Shown: positions 7,811 to 14,985, numbered from the stretch's first letter. The stretch is DNA of 38,950 bases from Phaeodactylibacter sp. (GCA_024102975.1 JAGFJD010000509.1:1-38950); one strand, 5' to 3'. Notes: a model not told the origin generated them from the letters alone. Made by a program: numbers and translations.

Positions 7811-8632
7811 ATGAACTTCAAGCTCGACCGCGACCTCATTTTCTTCGACATCGAATCCACCGGACTGAACGTCATCCGCGACCGCATCCTGCAGATCGCC
7901 ATGATCAAATTCTTTAAGGACGGCCGGGAGCCGGAAGAGCTCTCCATGCTGATCAACCCCGGCATCCCCATTTCCGAGGAGGCCATGCAGGTGCACGGCA
8001 TCCTGCCGAAGGATGTGGCCAACAAGCCGACCTTTCAGCAGGTGGCTGAAAAAATCCTCGAATTCGTCGGCAACGCCGACCTGGCCGGCTACAACTCCAA
8101 CCGCTTCGACATCCCCATGCTGATGGAGGAATTCGCCCGCGTCGGCATAGAGTTCGATATCTCCCGCCGGCGCACCCTCGACGTGCAGCGCATCTTTTAT
8201 AAAATGGAACCCCGGACGCTTAAAGCCGCCCTGAAGTTCTACTGCGACGAAGACATGGAAGACGCCCACGATGCCCTGGCCGACGTCCGGGCAACCGTAT
8301 CCGTATTCAAGGGGCAGCTGGATCGCTACCGGGGCGTCGATTACGTTGACGAAGACGGCAACGTATCCACCTCTCCCATCATCAACGACGTACAGGCCCT
8401 CCACGATTTTACCAACGACCTGCGTTTTGTCGACGCCACCCAGAAGATGCGGTATGACACCAACGGCGAGATCGTTTTCAACTTCGGAAAATACAACGGC
8501 AAGTCGGTGGCGGCTACCCTTGCCCGGGACAAGCAGTACTACAACTGGATACTCAACAAGGAATTCTCCTCCCAGGTCAAGCAGGTGGTCAAAAAGCTGG
8601 TCAAAGAATATGAGCGGAACAATCAGAAGTAG
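7811..8632 (+). CDS. DEDDh 3'-5' exonuclease (DnaQ/epsilon-like)
   Basis: A 273-residue protein whose first ~170 residues form a DnaQ-type exonuclease. Catalytic residues are visible: D13 and E15 in FFDIESTG, D100 in NSNRFDIPML, and H153/D158 in HDALADV. After this comes a small C-terminal domain (about 220-268, FNFGKYNGKSVAATLARDKQYYNWIL) seen fused to such exonucleases in Bacteroidota and resembling the DUF3820 type. It probably trims DNA or RNA 3' ends in the cytoplasm; it lacks polymerase parts and is shorter than proofreading fusions. Its last 23 bp overlap the start of the first MbnP-like gene in another frame, so the two are likely co-expressed although their functions look unrelated. 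Confidence 0.9.
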   Translation: MNFKLDRDLIFFDIESTGLNVIRDRILQIAMIKFFKDGREPEELSMLINPGIPISEEAMQVHGILPKDVANKPTFQQVAEKILEFVGNADLAGYNSNRFDIPMLMEEFARVGIEFDISRRRTLDVQRIFYKMEPRTLKAALKFYCDEDMEDAHDALADVRATVSVFKGQLDRYRGVDYVDEDGNVSTSPIINDVQALHDFTNDLRFVDATQKMRYDTNGEIVFNFGKYNGKSVAATLARDKQYYNWILNKEFSSQVKQVVKKLVKEYERNNQK

Positions 8633-9479
8633 CCTTTTCCTCGCCTTGCTGGCCTGCCTGCCTGCCTGCTACGAACCGGTAGAAGGCTGCCTGGACGTGG
8701 AAGCGGTCAATTACGACCTGGAGGCGGACAAGAACAACGGCGAGGAGTGCCAGTACCCACAAATTCGCATGGCCCTGCAACACCGCTACACGAAGGGAGA
8801 CACCCTCTACCGCTTCGGGCTGGTGGACAGCGTCTACCTCGACGCGCTGGGCAACCCCTTCCGGCTGAACAGCGTCCGGTTTTACCTGTCCAACTTCCAC
8901 CTCATATACACCGACGGGCAGGAGAAAGAGGTGGAAGAAACCATCGACATCCTGATCCCCCAGCCCGACGGCAGCGGCCTGCCGCGCACCATCGAAGACA
9001 ACTTTTCCCTGATCAGCCCCCGGGTCGCCCAGAATTACGTCATCGGCACCCTGAAAGAGTCGGGCACCCTGCAGGAAGTCCGCTTCGCCGTCGGCGTCGA
9101 AGGCCTGGCCAACCAGGCTGACCCGGCGTCTTTCCCCGGAACGCACCCTTTATCCCTGCAGGACAGCAGCCTGTATTTCAACCAGGACTCCGGTTATGTG
9201 TTTCAATATATTGAACTGTTCCGCGACACCACCGCCGCCGATACCATCCCGGAGGTTCTGCGGATCGGCACGCCAGCCTACCTGCAGGAGGTGCGCCTTC
9301 CCGTAGATTTCAGGAAAAACCGAGGCTTCCACCTGCTGCTCACCCTGCAGGTGGATTACAGCCGCTGGTTCAGCCAGATCGACGCCCGGCAGGACAGCCC
9401 GGAGCAGCTCATTGAGAAAATTGTCGCAAACCTGGCACAATCGTTTTCTATTGTTGCGATAGTGCAACAGGGGAGTTAA
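8610..9479 (+). CDS. MbnP-like lipoprotein, divergent (family Trp and His not conserved)
   Basis: A 289-residue lipoprotein: hydrophobic leader with lipobox (LACLPAC), then a GCLDVEAVNYDLEAD segment as in the calcium-binding-like repeats common in this phylum, then an MbnP-type domain (IRMALQHRYTKGDTL, NSVRFYLSNFHLIYTDG). MbnP proteins bind copper in the periplasm after a partner diheme enzyme (MbnH) oxidises a Trp to kynurenine. By alignment from memory with the usual W-x-W-x-S-G-Y-x-F block, this protein reads YFNQDSGYVF (F190), and the usual F-H-x-G-G block reads LRIGTPA (R218). Both expected functional residues appear lost. The start at 8610 overlaps the exonuclease by 23 bp and gives a proper lipoprotein signal. 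Function other than copper binding is possible. Confidence 0.72.
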   Translation: MSGTIRSSLFLALLACLPACYEPVEGCLDVEAVNYDLEADKNNGEECQYPQIRMALQHRYTKGDTLYRFGLVDSVYLDALGNPFRLNSVRFYLSNFHLIYTDGQEKEVEETIDILIPQPDGSGLPRTIEDNFSLISPRVAQNYVIGTLKESGTLQEVRFAVGVEGLANQADPASFPGTHPLSLQDSSLYFNQDSGYVFQYIELFRDTTAADTIPEVLRIGTPAYLQEVRLPVDFRKNRGFHLLLTLQVDYSRWFSQIDARQDSPEQLIEKIVANLAQSFSIVAIVQQGS

Positions 9480-9577
9480 GTTAGCACCTCCGGCCCGGCA
9501 TTCCGATACGCACCCATTGAAAGCACACCTTTAACACAGGCCCCACGCCACCGCAGGAAATTCAAAATTCTAATTCA

Positions 9578-10753
9578 ATGAAAACATTTAGGAAACTGTT
9601 ACCCGTCGTTTTTTCCCTTGCAGCCGTTCTCGTTTTTAACGCCTGCCGGAACAACGACGACGAGGGTTCGTCCGGCAAGGCCGACCTGGAGCTCTCCTTT
9701 GAAGCAATGGCCGGGAAGCCGGAGATCGGCGACGAGGTGAACTTTCAGATAAACCTGTACAACCGGGGGCCGATGGGGGGCGACGGCGTCACGGTGGAAA
9801 ACAGGTTGCCTGACGGATATCGCCTCACAGCCGTTGGTTCCGGCGGCACCGACACGGGGGAAGGCACTGCCCGCTGGCAGGGGTTGAGCGTCGGCGCGGA
9901 TGAAACCGTCAGCCTCACGTTCACCGCCATTGCCGAAAAACGCTTCGGCGACGCCCGGTTTACGCACCTGGCCCAGATAACCGCCAGCAACCAACCCGAC
10001 CCCGACTCCAGCCCGGGCAACATCGAGGGTACCGCCAAGGAAGACGACGAGGCCTCTCTCACGCTGGCGCCCAGGGCGGCCCAGGTGACGCTCAACTTCA
10101 AAGCGTTCTACGGCAATGATCCGCTGGTCATGTTCGGGCGCGAGTATGCCTACGAAGACAATATGGCCCTCCAGATGCAGCTGTTCCAGTTCTACCTCTC
10201 CGACGTGCGCCTGCTGAAGGGACAGGACGGGGAAACGCTGACGGACGTAGCCCTGATCTCCTACGGCGATGTGTATACGGATGAAGAAGCTGCCGAAGGT
10301 AAAAGCCCGGCGCCTGGAGTGGCTCCACCCGGGACATACACCGGCATCGAGTTCGTCTTCGGCCTCACGCCCGAACTCAACGCCACCATCCCTCCCGATT
10401 ATCCGCTGGGCCACCCCTTATCTGAAAACTACTGGGATGCCGCCGGCAGCTACATCTTCTTTAAATTCGAGGCCAACGCCGACCTGGAGGCCGACGGAAA
10501 TTTCTCGGAAAAGCTGACCTTTCACGTCGGCGGCAACAGCAACTACCGGAAGCTGGCTTTTGACAAGCCCATCACCCTGGAAGACGGCGAAGAGCGCACC
10601 CTGCAGTTCAACATCGACCTGCGCAGGATCCTGGTGGACCAGAATACCGGGGCATACCTCGATTTCCGGCAGGTGACGCAGAGCCACAGCAACGAATCGC
10701 CTTCAGCCACTTTCATGGCCGACCACGTACTGGATGCGATAGACATGGAATGA
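9578..10753 (+). CDS. MbnP-like copper-binding protein with N-terminal DUF11-like domain
   Basis: A 391-residue exported protein. The leader LPVVFSLAAVLVFNAC ends in a lipobox. Residues about 30-150 form a DUF11/conserved-repeat-like Ig fold (FQINLYNRGPMGGDGVTVEN, LPDGYRLTAV). Residues about 165-385 form an MbnP-like domain: QVTLNFKAFYGNDPL, FQFYLSDVRLLKG, NYWDAAGSYIFFKFEA and FHVGGNSNYRKLAF. One Trp (W286) and H316 of the family blocks are kept; the usual second Trp is Ala. Stop and start overlap as ATGA with the next gene, a diheme enzyme of the kind that modifies MbnP, so translational coupling and a functional pair are likely. The DUF11 fusion is unusual for MbnP and may anchor or present the metal domain at the cell surface. 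Confidence 0.78.
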   Translation: MKTFRKLLPVVFSLAAVLVFNACRNNDDEGSSGKADLELSFEAMAGKPEIGDEVNFQINLYNRGPMGGDGVTVENRLPDGYRLTAVGSGGTDTGEGTARWQGLSVGADETVSLTFTAIAEKRFGDARFTHLAQITASNQPDPDSSPGNIEGTAKEDDEASLTLAPRAAQVTLNFKAFYGNDPLVMFGREYAYEDNMALQMQLFQFYLSDVRLLKGQDGETLTDVALISYGDVYTDEEAAEGKSPAPGVAPPGTYTGIEFVFGLTPELNATIPPDYPLGHPLSENYWDAAGSYIFFKFEANADLEADGNFSEKLTFHVGGNSNYRKLAFDKPITLEDGEERTLQFNIDLRRILVDQNTGAYLDFRQVTQSHSNESPSATFMADHVLDAIDME

Positions 10754-11943
10754 GCAGGCACACAATATATATATGGTGTAAACGCATGGGCAGGAATATT
10801 TTGAAATGCACAGAAAGGAGGAAATGCATAGCAGCTCCGGGCCCGGCGGGCATTTCCCGCGCATTCCAAAACATTTCCATCCATATCCCCATTTCATTCC
10901 TGGTCCTTGCGCTGTTCTTTCCCGGCTGCTCCACTGTCCCGGAAGAAGGCCCTGTGGCCGACCAGCCTTACGAGCTGGCCCTGCCCGCTCATTTCTCCCG
11001 GCCCGTCCTTCCGGAGGATAACCCCATGACGGCCGCCGGCATAGATTTGGGCCGCCGCCTGTTTTACGACCCTATCCTGTCGGCCGACAGCAGCCTGGCC
11101 TGCGCCTCCTGCCACCTGCCCGAGCGGGCCTTTGCCGACGGGCGGCCCGTGGCGGTGGGGATACAGGGCCGCCGGGGGCGGCGCAACGCCCAGTCTCTGG
11201 CCAACGCCGCTTATCAATACAAAGGATTATTCTGGGACGGCCGGTCCGCCACGCTCGAAGAGCAGGCCCTCATCCCGGTCGAAGACCCCAACGAGATGGG
11301 CAACGACTGGGGCGCCGCAGAGCAGGCGCTGCGCCGCCACCCCTCCTACCCTGCCCGGTTCGCAGCCGCCTTCGGCATAACCGACACCGCCCGGATCACG
11401 CGGCAGCTGGCGGCCCGGGCCCTGGCCCAGTTCGAACGGACGCTGATCAGCGCCGAATCCAAATACGACCGCGTAAAACGGGGGGAAGCCACCTTCACCG
11501 AACTGGAAGAAAGAGGGCAGCACATTTTCTTCGACACCTCGGAGGAGCTGCCGGAAGGCGAATGCGGCCACTGCCATACCCCGCCCTTATTCACCGACCA
11601 GACTTTTATGAACAACGGCCTGGATGAAGCGGAAGAGCTGAATGCCTTCAAGGACAAAGGGCGGGGCGAAGCCACCGGCCAATACTACGACAACGGCCGC
11701 TTCCGGGTGCCCAGCCTGCGCAACGCAGCCCTGACCGCCCCCTACATGCACGACGGCCGTTTCGCCACCCTCGAAGAGGTGGTCGGGCATTACGACCAGG
11801 GCGGCCGCCATAGCCTGAACGTCGACCCCAAGATCAGAAAATTACATTTGTCTGACACAGATAAGCAAGCTCTGGTCGCTTTTATCAAAACCCTCACGGA
11901 TAGTACCTTTGTTAACAATCCGGAGCATAGAAATCCGTTCTAA
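10750..11943 (+). CDS. Diheme cytochrome c peroxidase / MauG-MbnH family lipoprotein 1
   Basis: A 397-residue diheme enzyme. Two heme c sites are visible: C118-A-S-C-H122 and C272-G-H-C-H276. The family blocks GRRLFYDPILSAD, FWDGRSATLEEQAL, ALAQFERTLIS, RVPSLRNAALTAPYMHDGRFATLEE are intact. Members either reduce peroxide or, as in MauG and MbnH, use a high-valent diheme to oxidise residues of a partner protein; the ATGA overlap with the MbnP-like gene favours the second. The N-terminus has a lipobox (LALFFPGC), giving a periplasmic or outer-membrane lipoprotein. Only ATGs at 10750 and 10786 precede the lipobox in frame, so the 10-bp-period repeat at 10793-10900 must be translated as part of the leader. 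Confidence 0.85.
   Translation: MSRHTIYIWCKRMGRNILKCTERRKCIAAPGPAGISRAFQNISIHIPISFLVLALFFPGCSTVPEEGPVADQPYELALPAHFSRPVLPEDNPMTAAGIDLGRRLFYDPILSADSSLACASCHLPERAFADGRPVAVGIQGRRGRRNAQSLANAAYQYKGLFWDGRSATLEEQALIPVEDPNEMGNDWGAAEQALRRHPSYPARFAAAFGITDTARITRQLAARALAQFERTLISAESKYDRVKRGEATFTELEERGQHIFFDTSEELPEGECGHCHTPPLFTDQTFMNNGLDEAEELNAFKDKGRGEATGQYYDNGRFRVPSLRNAALTAPYMHDGRFATLEEVVGHYDQGGRHSLNVDPKIRKLHLSDTDKQALVAFIKTLTDSTFVNNPEHRNPF
10793..10900. repeat. Palindromic GGAAATGC / GCATTTCC repeat within a lipoprotein leader
   Basis: A left half (TTGAAATGCACAG, GAGGAAATGC) and an inverted right half (GCATTTCCCGC, GCATTCCAAA, ACATTTCCAT) with about 10-bp spacing form an imperfect stem around a GC-rich loop. 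The motif is the same as at 261-410, 5771 and 6681. It lies inside the coding frame of the first diheme lipoprotein and encodes ISRAFQNISIHIPIS. Confidence 0.6.
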
Positions 11944-11964
11944 AAAAGACGAAAAGCTGAAGCC

Positions 11965-13095
11965 ATGAAAATAAAGATACTTACCTCCGCACTCCTTTCC
12001 GCCGTGCTGGCGTTTACCGCCTGCCAAAAGGACGACGGCACTCCTATGGGCCCCGTTTGCGACCCCTGTGTCGAGGAGGATACCATTAATGCGGCCTACA
12101 ATCCCCAGCCCTACGAGCTGGAAGTACCCGAATGGTTTCCCCGGCCTCTCCTGCCGCCCGGCAACCCCCTGACGGTGGACGGGGTCGCCCTGGGGCGGCA
12201 TTTGTTCTACGACCCCATATTATCCAGCGACAGCACCCAGTCCTGCTCCACCTGCCACGACCCGCAGCTCAGCTTCACCGATGGCAATAAGGTGAGCCGG
12301 GGCGTCCTGGGCATTGACGGCCGGCGCTCCTCCATGGCGATCGTCAATATGGCATTCAACGAGAAGGGCTTCTTCTGGGACGGCCGCTCTGCCACCCTTG
12401 AAGACCAGGCACTGCTGCCGGTGGAAGACCATACCGAGCTCAACGAAAGCTGGGAGAATGTGCTGGAAAAGCTGAAGCGGCACAAAGAGTACCCCGCCAT
12501 GTTCCGCAAAGCCTTCGGCATCGAGCGGAAAAGCGAGATCACCAAAGAGCTGGCCTCCAGGGCCATCGCCCAGTTTGAGCGCACGCTGGTCAGCTATCAG
12601 TCCCGCTTCGACAAGATCGTCTGGGAGCAGCAGGGCTGGCCCACCGATGCCGAGCAGCGCGGCCGCGACCTCTTCTTCGTCGAGTTTGCCAACAACAGCC
12701 TCGACCACCCGGGCTGCTCTCACTGCCACGGCAGCGCCCTGTTTACGGAAAACAACTACTTCAACAACGGCATCGACTCGGTGGCTACCCTCAATGACTT
12801 TGCTGATTACGGGCTGGGGGAAGTTACCGGGGTCATCTATGACAACGGCAAGTTCAGGGCGCCTACCCTGCGCAACATCGCCCTTACCGCTCCCTATATG
12901 CACGACGGCCGTTTCGCCACCCTCGGGGAAGTGCTCGACCACTATGCCAGCGGCGGGCACGGGGTGGAAAACGAGGACGCCAACATCCAGCCCTTCACCC
13001 TGACCGAGCAGCAAAAACAGGACCTCATCGCCTTTCTCAACATGCTTACGGATACTTCCTTCGTGAACAACCCGGCTTTTCAATCGCCTTTTTAG
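11965..13095 (+). CDS. Diheme cytochrome c peroxidase / MauG-MbnH family lipoprotein 2
   Basis: A 376-residue paralogue of the preceding gene, 21 bp downstream of it. It has a lipoprotein signal (LLSAVLAFTAC) and two heme c sites, C94-S-T-C-H98 and C251-S-H-C-H255. Shared blocks are GRHLFYDPILSSDSTQSCSTC, FWDGRSATLEDQALLPVEDH, AIAQFERTLVS and TLRNIALTAPYMHDGRFATLGE, and both proteins end in FVNNPxxxxPF. A Cys pair near the mature N-terminus (CDPCVEED) has no counterpart in the first copy. With two MbnP-like and two diheme genes in a row, a one-to-one pairing is an attractive inference. A strong terminator follows. Confidence 0.88.
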   Translation: MKIKILTSALLSAVLAFTACQKDDGTPMGPVCDPCVEEDTINAAYNPQPYELEVPEWFPRPLLPPGNPLTVDGVALGRHLFYDPILSSDSTQSCSTCHDPQLSFTDGNKVSRGVLGIDGRRSSMAIVNMAFNEKGFFWDGRSATLEDQALLPVEDHTELNESWENVLEKLKRHKEYPAMFRKAFGIERKSEITKELASRAIAQFERTLVSYQSRFDKIVWEQQGWPTDAEQRGRDLFFVEFANNSLDHPGCSHCHGSALFTENNYFNNGIDSVATLNDFADYGLGEVTGVIYDNGKFRAPTLRNIALTAPYMHDGRFATLGEVLDHYASGGHGVENEDANIQPFTLTEQQKQDLIAFLNMLTDTSFVNNPAFQSPF

Positions 13096-13140
13096 CTGCT
13101 CTTTGGCCCGGCGAAGAATAACGGAAAGCAACCCGTTCAT

Positions 13141-13182
13141 AAAAAAAAGGGCCCGCAACCGGTGTTGCGGGCCCTTTTTTTT
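13141..13182 (+). terminator. Strong intrinsic terminator after the MbnP/diheme block
   Basis: A perfect 11-bp GC-rich stem (GGGCCCGCAAC / GTTGCGGGCCC, loop CGGT) is flanked by an A8 run upstream and a T8 run downstream, so it can act in both directions. It lies 45 bp after the second diheme gene and closes the operon. Confidence 0.92.
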
Positions 13183-13410
13183 GCCTGTCAAGTTTTTTTT
13201 TCACTCTTTTTTCTGCGTTTTTTTCTCTACTCCAGACATATTTTTTTCACAAATTTGACTCAAATTCCCCTTTAAAAAAGACGATGGAAATGATTGACCG
13301 GATTTTTTTTTCACAAATGGGTATTTTTGTCTTTGTTTCTCCTTGTATTTATTAAGATGTTTGTATTGTCAAACGAAGATAAAGCCGGTTAAAGAACCGG
13401 CGCACAAAAA
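13183..13410. other. AT-rich gene desert with repeated T-tracts
   Basis: No coding frame is supported. T7-T9 runs recur, three of them followed by CAC (about 13193-13206, 13241-13250, 13302-13314). A small perfect hairpin (GCCGGTT-AAAG-AACCGGC, 13384-13401) follows. The T-tracts suggest curved or easily melted DNA upstream of the promoter at 13411. Confidence 0.5.
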
Positions 13411-13440
13411 TTGGGATAATTTACATGGGATTTAAGTTTG
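13411..13440 (+). promoter_or_regulatory. Bacteroidota-type promoter for a predicted small RNA
   Basis: TTG (13411-13413), 19 bp, then TAAGTTTG (13433-13440), a full match to TTG-N19-21-TAnnTTTG. Transcription would begin near 13446, at the base of a 14-bp perfect stem. No protein-coding start follows closely. Confidence 0.6.
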
Positions 13441-13445
13441 TCAAA

Positions 13446-13606
13446 TAGCAAGTCAGATTTTATTGGGATAAACGATCTGACTTGCTATAAGACAAATTCC
13501 GAAGCCAAACCCGAGATTGACAACGAAATAACTTCCCTCACTTTGAGGGACAAGATATAAAGATATTATTTCTCTCTTTTTCTACTAGCATTTTTGCTAG
13601 TTTTTT
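13446..13606 (+). ncRNA. Predicted small RNA (about 160 nt)
   Basis: Between the promoter at 13411-13440 and the intrinsic terminator at 13584-13606 there is no coding frame but ordered structure. A perfect 14-bp stem has arms at 13445-13458 and 13475-13488, and outside it TTTGTC (13437) can pair with GACAAA (13491). A 7-bp stem TCCCTCA/TGAGGGA lies at 13534-13550. The 5' stem starts at the predicted transcription start. It does not match the signatures I know for tmRNA, RNase P or SRP RNA, and lacks the end-to-end pairing of 6S RNA. Transcription is inferred, not shown. Confidence 0.5.
13584..13606 (+). terminator. Intrinsic terminator of the predicted small RNA
   Basis: ACTAGCA (13584-13590) pairs with TGCTAGT (13595-13601) around TTTT, followed by a run of T to 13606. 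It is AT-rich but of clean intrinsic-terminator form. Confidence 0.65.
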
Positions 13607-13610
13607 CGTA

Positions 13611-13678
13611 CATGTTCATGGGATTATAATTACGATAAGTCGTATTACCGGATCAGGTGGTGCGACTTATTTTTTTTT
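13611..13678 (+). repeat. Motif-plus-terminator module, copy 1
   Basis: A 21-bp core (13611-13631, starting CATGTTCATGGGATTATA) is followed after a few bases by a 12-bp stem (13637-13648 with 13657-13668, AAGTCG.../...CGACTT) and a T9 run. The same arrangement returns at 13968-14038. The core reads as a tiny frame ATG TTC ATG GGA TTA TAA in both copies. The stem sequence differs between copies at bases that keep pairing (G-T versus A-T), which supports conserved RNA structure. Confidence 0.6.
13637..13678 (+). terminator. Intrinsic terminator in module copy 1
   Basis: A 12-bp stem with three G-U pairs (AAGTCGTATTAC / GTGGTGCGACTT) and an 8-nt loop is followed by AT and a long T run ending at 13678. 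Confidence 0.7.
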
Positions 13679-13967
13679 GCCGGCCGCCGAAACTTCACGC
13701 GAAGGCAGGCCCGCCCGCAGGTTTATAGCCATTTTGACTACAAAAAACAAGAAAGTCACCCTTCCCCCTAGAATATGTGTTATAAAACTATTATTTTTAC
13801 CGCAGCTTCAACCAAATGCCCCCTTTGTGGCGTTTATGTATTGAAGATTGCCGGATAAGGCAGATTTTCCGGCTCCATGCAAAATAAGTGCAGGCGTTTT
13901 GAAGTTAAAGTTAAGCCCTTCGGGCGCAGGCAGAAAGAAGTCTTCCGCCTGCCATCAAAGAGACATT

Positions 13968-14038
13968 CATGTTCATGGGATTATAATTTGTTAGTAGTAG
14001 GTCGTATCACATGCATTTGTGATGCGACTTTTTTTTTT
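13968..14038 (+). repeat. Motif-plus-terminator module, copy 2
   Basis: It repeats the 21-bp core of 13611-13631 without mismatch and then carries the related stem. It lies 357 bp after copy 1. The spacer between core and stem differs, so the core and the stem are the conserved parts. Confidence 0.6.
13999..14038 (+). terminator. Intrinsic terminator in module copy 2
   Basis: AGGTCGTATCACA (13999-14011) pairs with TGTGATGCGACTT (14018-14030), a 13-bp stem with two G-U pairs, 6-nt loop and a T10 run. Confidence 0.8.
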
Positions 14039-14103
14039 GCCCGCCCCGCTTTTCCCCGCCCCGGGGCGGCCGGCAGCTTTCCGGAAAAATCGCGCTGCGC
14101 CAA

Positions 14104-14134
14104 TTGATACTTTAAATTTAAATTTGTTACTTTG
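14104..14134 (+). promoter_or_regulatory. Promoter-like element upstream of the decayed T9SS gene
   Basis: TTG (14104-14106), 20 bp, then TTACTTTG (14127-14134), one mismatch to TAnnTTTG, in a very AT-rich stretch. No intact gene follows; it may be the relic promoter of the truncated gene whose end lies at 14545-14985. The stretch 14135-14247 holds no recognisable coding sequence. Confidence 0.45.
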
Positions 14135-14247
14135 CAGGGAGAGTAAGTTTTTGGATTACGGCAATACCCTGTCCATCCCCTTGGATTAGCGTTCAGCTAA
14201 CAGGCGGCGCTTCGCAAGTTACCCCCCGATCACTTATAGCGGAGCTG

Positions 14248-14395
14248 CACACTACTAGACATTTTTCTGGACACAGAGTACGCCGAGAAGTCACAGAGCC
14301 ACACAGAGACCTGATTATCAATGGAAAAAACTCCGTGTACTCTGTGTTGACCTCCGTGCCTCTCTGTGTCCAAAACCATTTTGTCCAGTGGTGTG
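14248..14395. mobile_element. MITE-like 148-bp insertion with 9-bp target duplication
   Basis: Terminal inverted repeats of 14 bp match at 12 positions (CACACTACTAGACA at 14248 and the complement of TGTCCAGTGGTGTG at 14382-14395). The element is flanked by a perfect 9-bp direct repeat GCGGAGCTG (14239-14247 and 14396-14404), the footprint of transposition. Inside are two inverted arms of CACAGAG-rich, roughly 10-bp-period sequence. It has no coding capacity, so it would be moved by a transposase in trans; the family is not identifiable from this window. Confidence 0.75.
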
Positions 14396-14544
14396 GCGGA
14401 GCTGCTTTCTATGGTTTCCAGGTAAATAACTGTTTCTGACCGGCCGGAAAGTTCTTATTGCAAAAGCCTTAAGGCCTGCTGGCATTCCTGTTGGCCTCAT
14501 GCCTGACTTGGCATGGCAAGGTTATGCAGGGCGTTGATCTTTGA

Positions 14545-14985
14545 TTGCCGGTTCAGGTTTCCGCGCGGCAATACGGAGAGCGGAATACTCCGGCTGTTTT
14601 CCCGGGGAGCATGAATTATTATGAATTTCCCCACCTCACAACGAAACGCGGACGCAACTTTTACCGTATAAAGATACATAGCCAGTATGGAGAAATCTTT
14701 TTCTCCGAGATAGGCGAGGCCACCCTTTACAACGATTCGGAGTTAGCCCTGCTCTATCCCAACCCTACAAACAATCATATTGTCCTTGAACTGTTTGAGA
14801 ACTTCGGCCAGGAAGTACAGGTTGAAATCTTCACCGCAGGCGGCGCCCGGATGCATTCCCGCATGGTTTCCGGAGACGCCCGGCGAGCGGAGTTCGACCT
14901 GTCGGGCTACCCTGCCGGCGTGTACTTTTTCAGCCTGCGCTACAGCCGGTCGGGCGTGAAGGTGCTGAGAGTGTTGAAGCGATAG
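14545..14985 (+). pseudogene. C-terminal remnant of a T9SS-sorted protein
   Basis: The frame encodes NFYRIKIHSQYGEIFFSEI, the short segment that in this phylum usually precedes the sorting domain, and then a type A sorting domain: LALLYPNPTNNHIVLEL, FDLSGYPAGVYFFSLRYSRSGVKVLRVLKR. No N-terminal domain or signal peptide is present: an in-frame TGA lies at 14542-14544 and the upstream DNA carries stops and a MITE-like insertion. An export-dependent protein cannot work without its signal, so I call this a decayed gene. It is followed by a terminator at 15080. Confidence 0.7.

Larger units (their letters stand above)
13850..14038 (+). ncRNA. Possible second small RNA ending in module copy 2
   Basis: A chain of stem-loops leads to a terminator: GCCGGA/TCCGGC (13850-13873), a GCCC-TTC-GGGC tetraloop-like hairpin (13916-13926), CAGGC/GCCTG (about 13928-13952), the 21-bp core shared with copy 1 (13968-13988) and the terminator at 13999-14038. 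No good promoter was found, so the 5' end is a guess. An open frame at 13877-14107 overlaps but has no recognisable product and would read through the terminator. The stretch 13679-13849 shows nothing I can name. Confidence 0.35.

Noticed and set aside
13446..13606. 6S RNA, tmRNA, SRP RNA or RNase P identity for the predicted small RNA
   Set aside because: None of the conserved cores or the closing end-to-end stem of 6S RNA could be found by eye.
13877..14107. Small open frame of 76 codons in the RNA-rich desert
   Set aside because: It has no recognisable product, and would run through a strong terminator (13999-14038).
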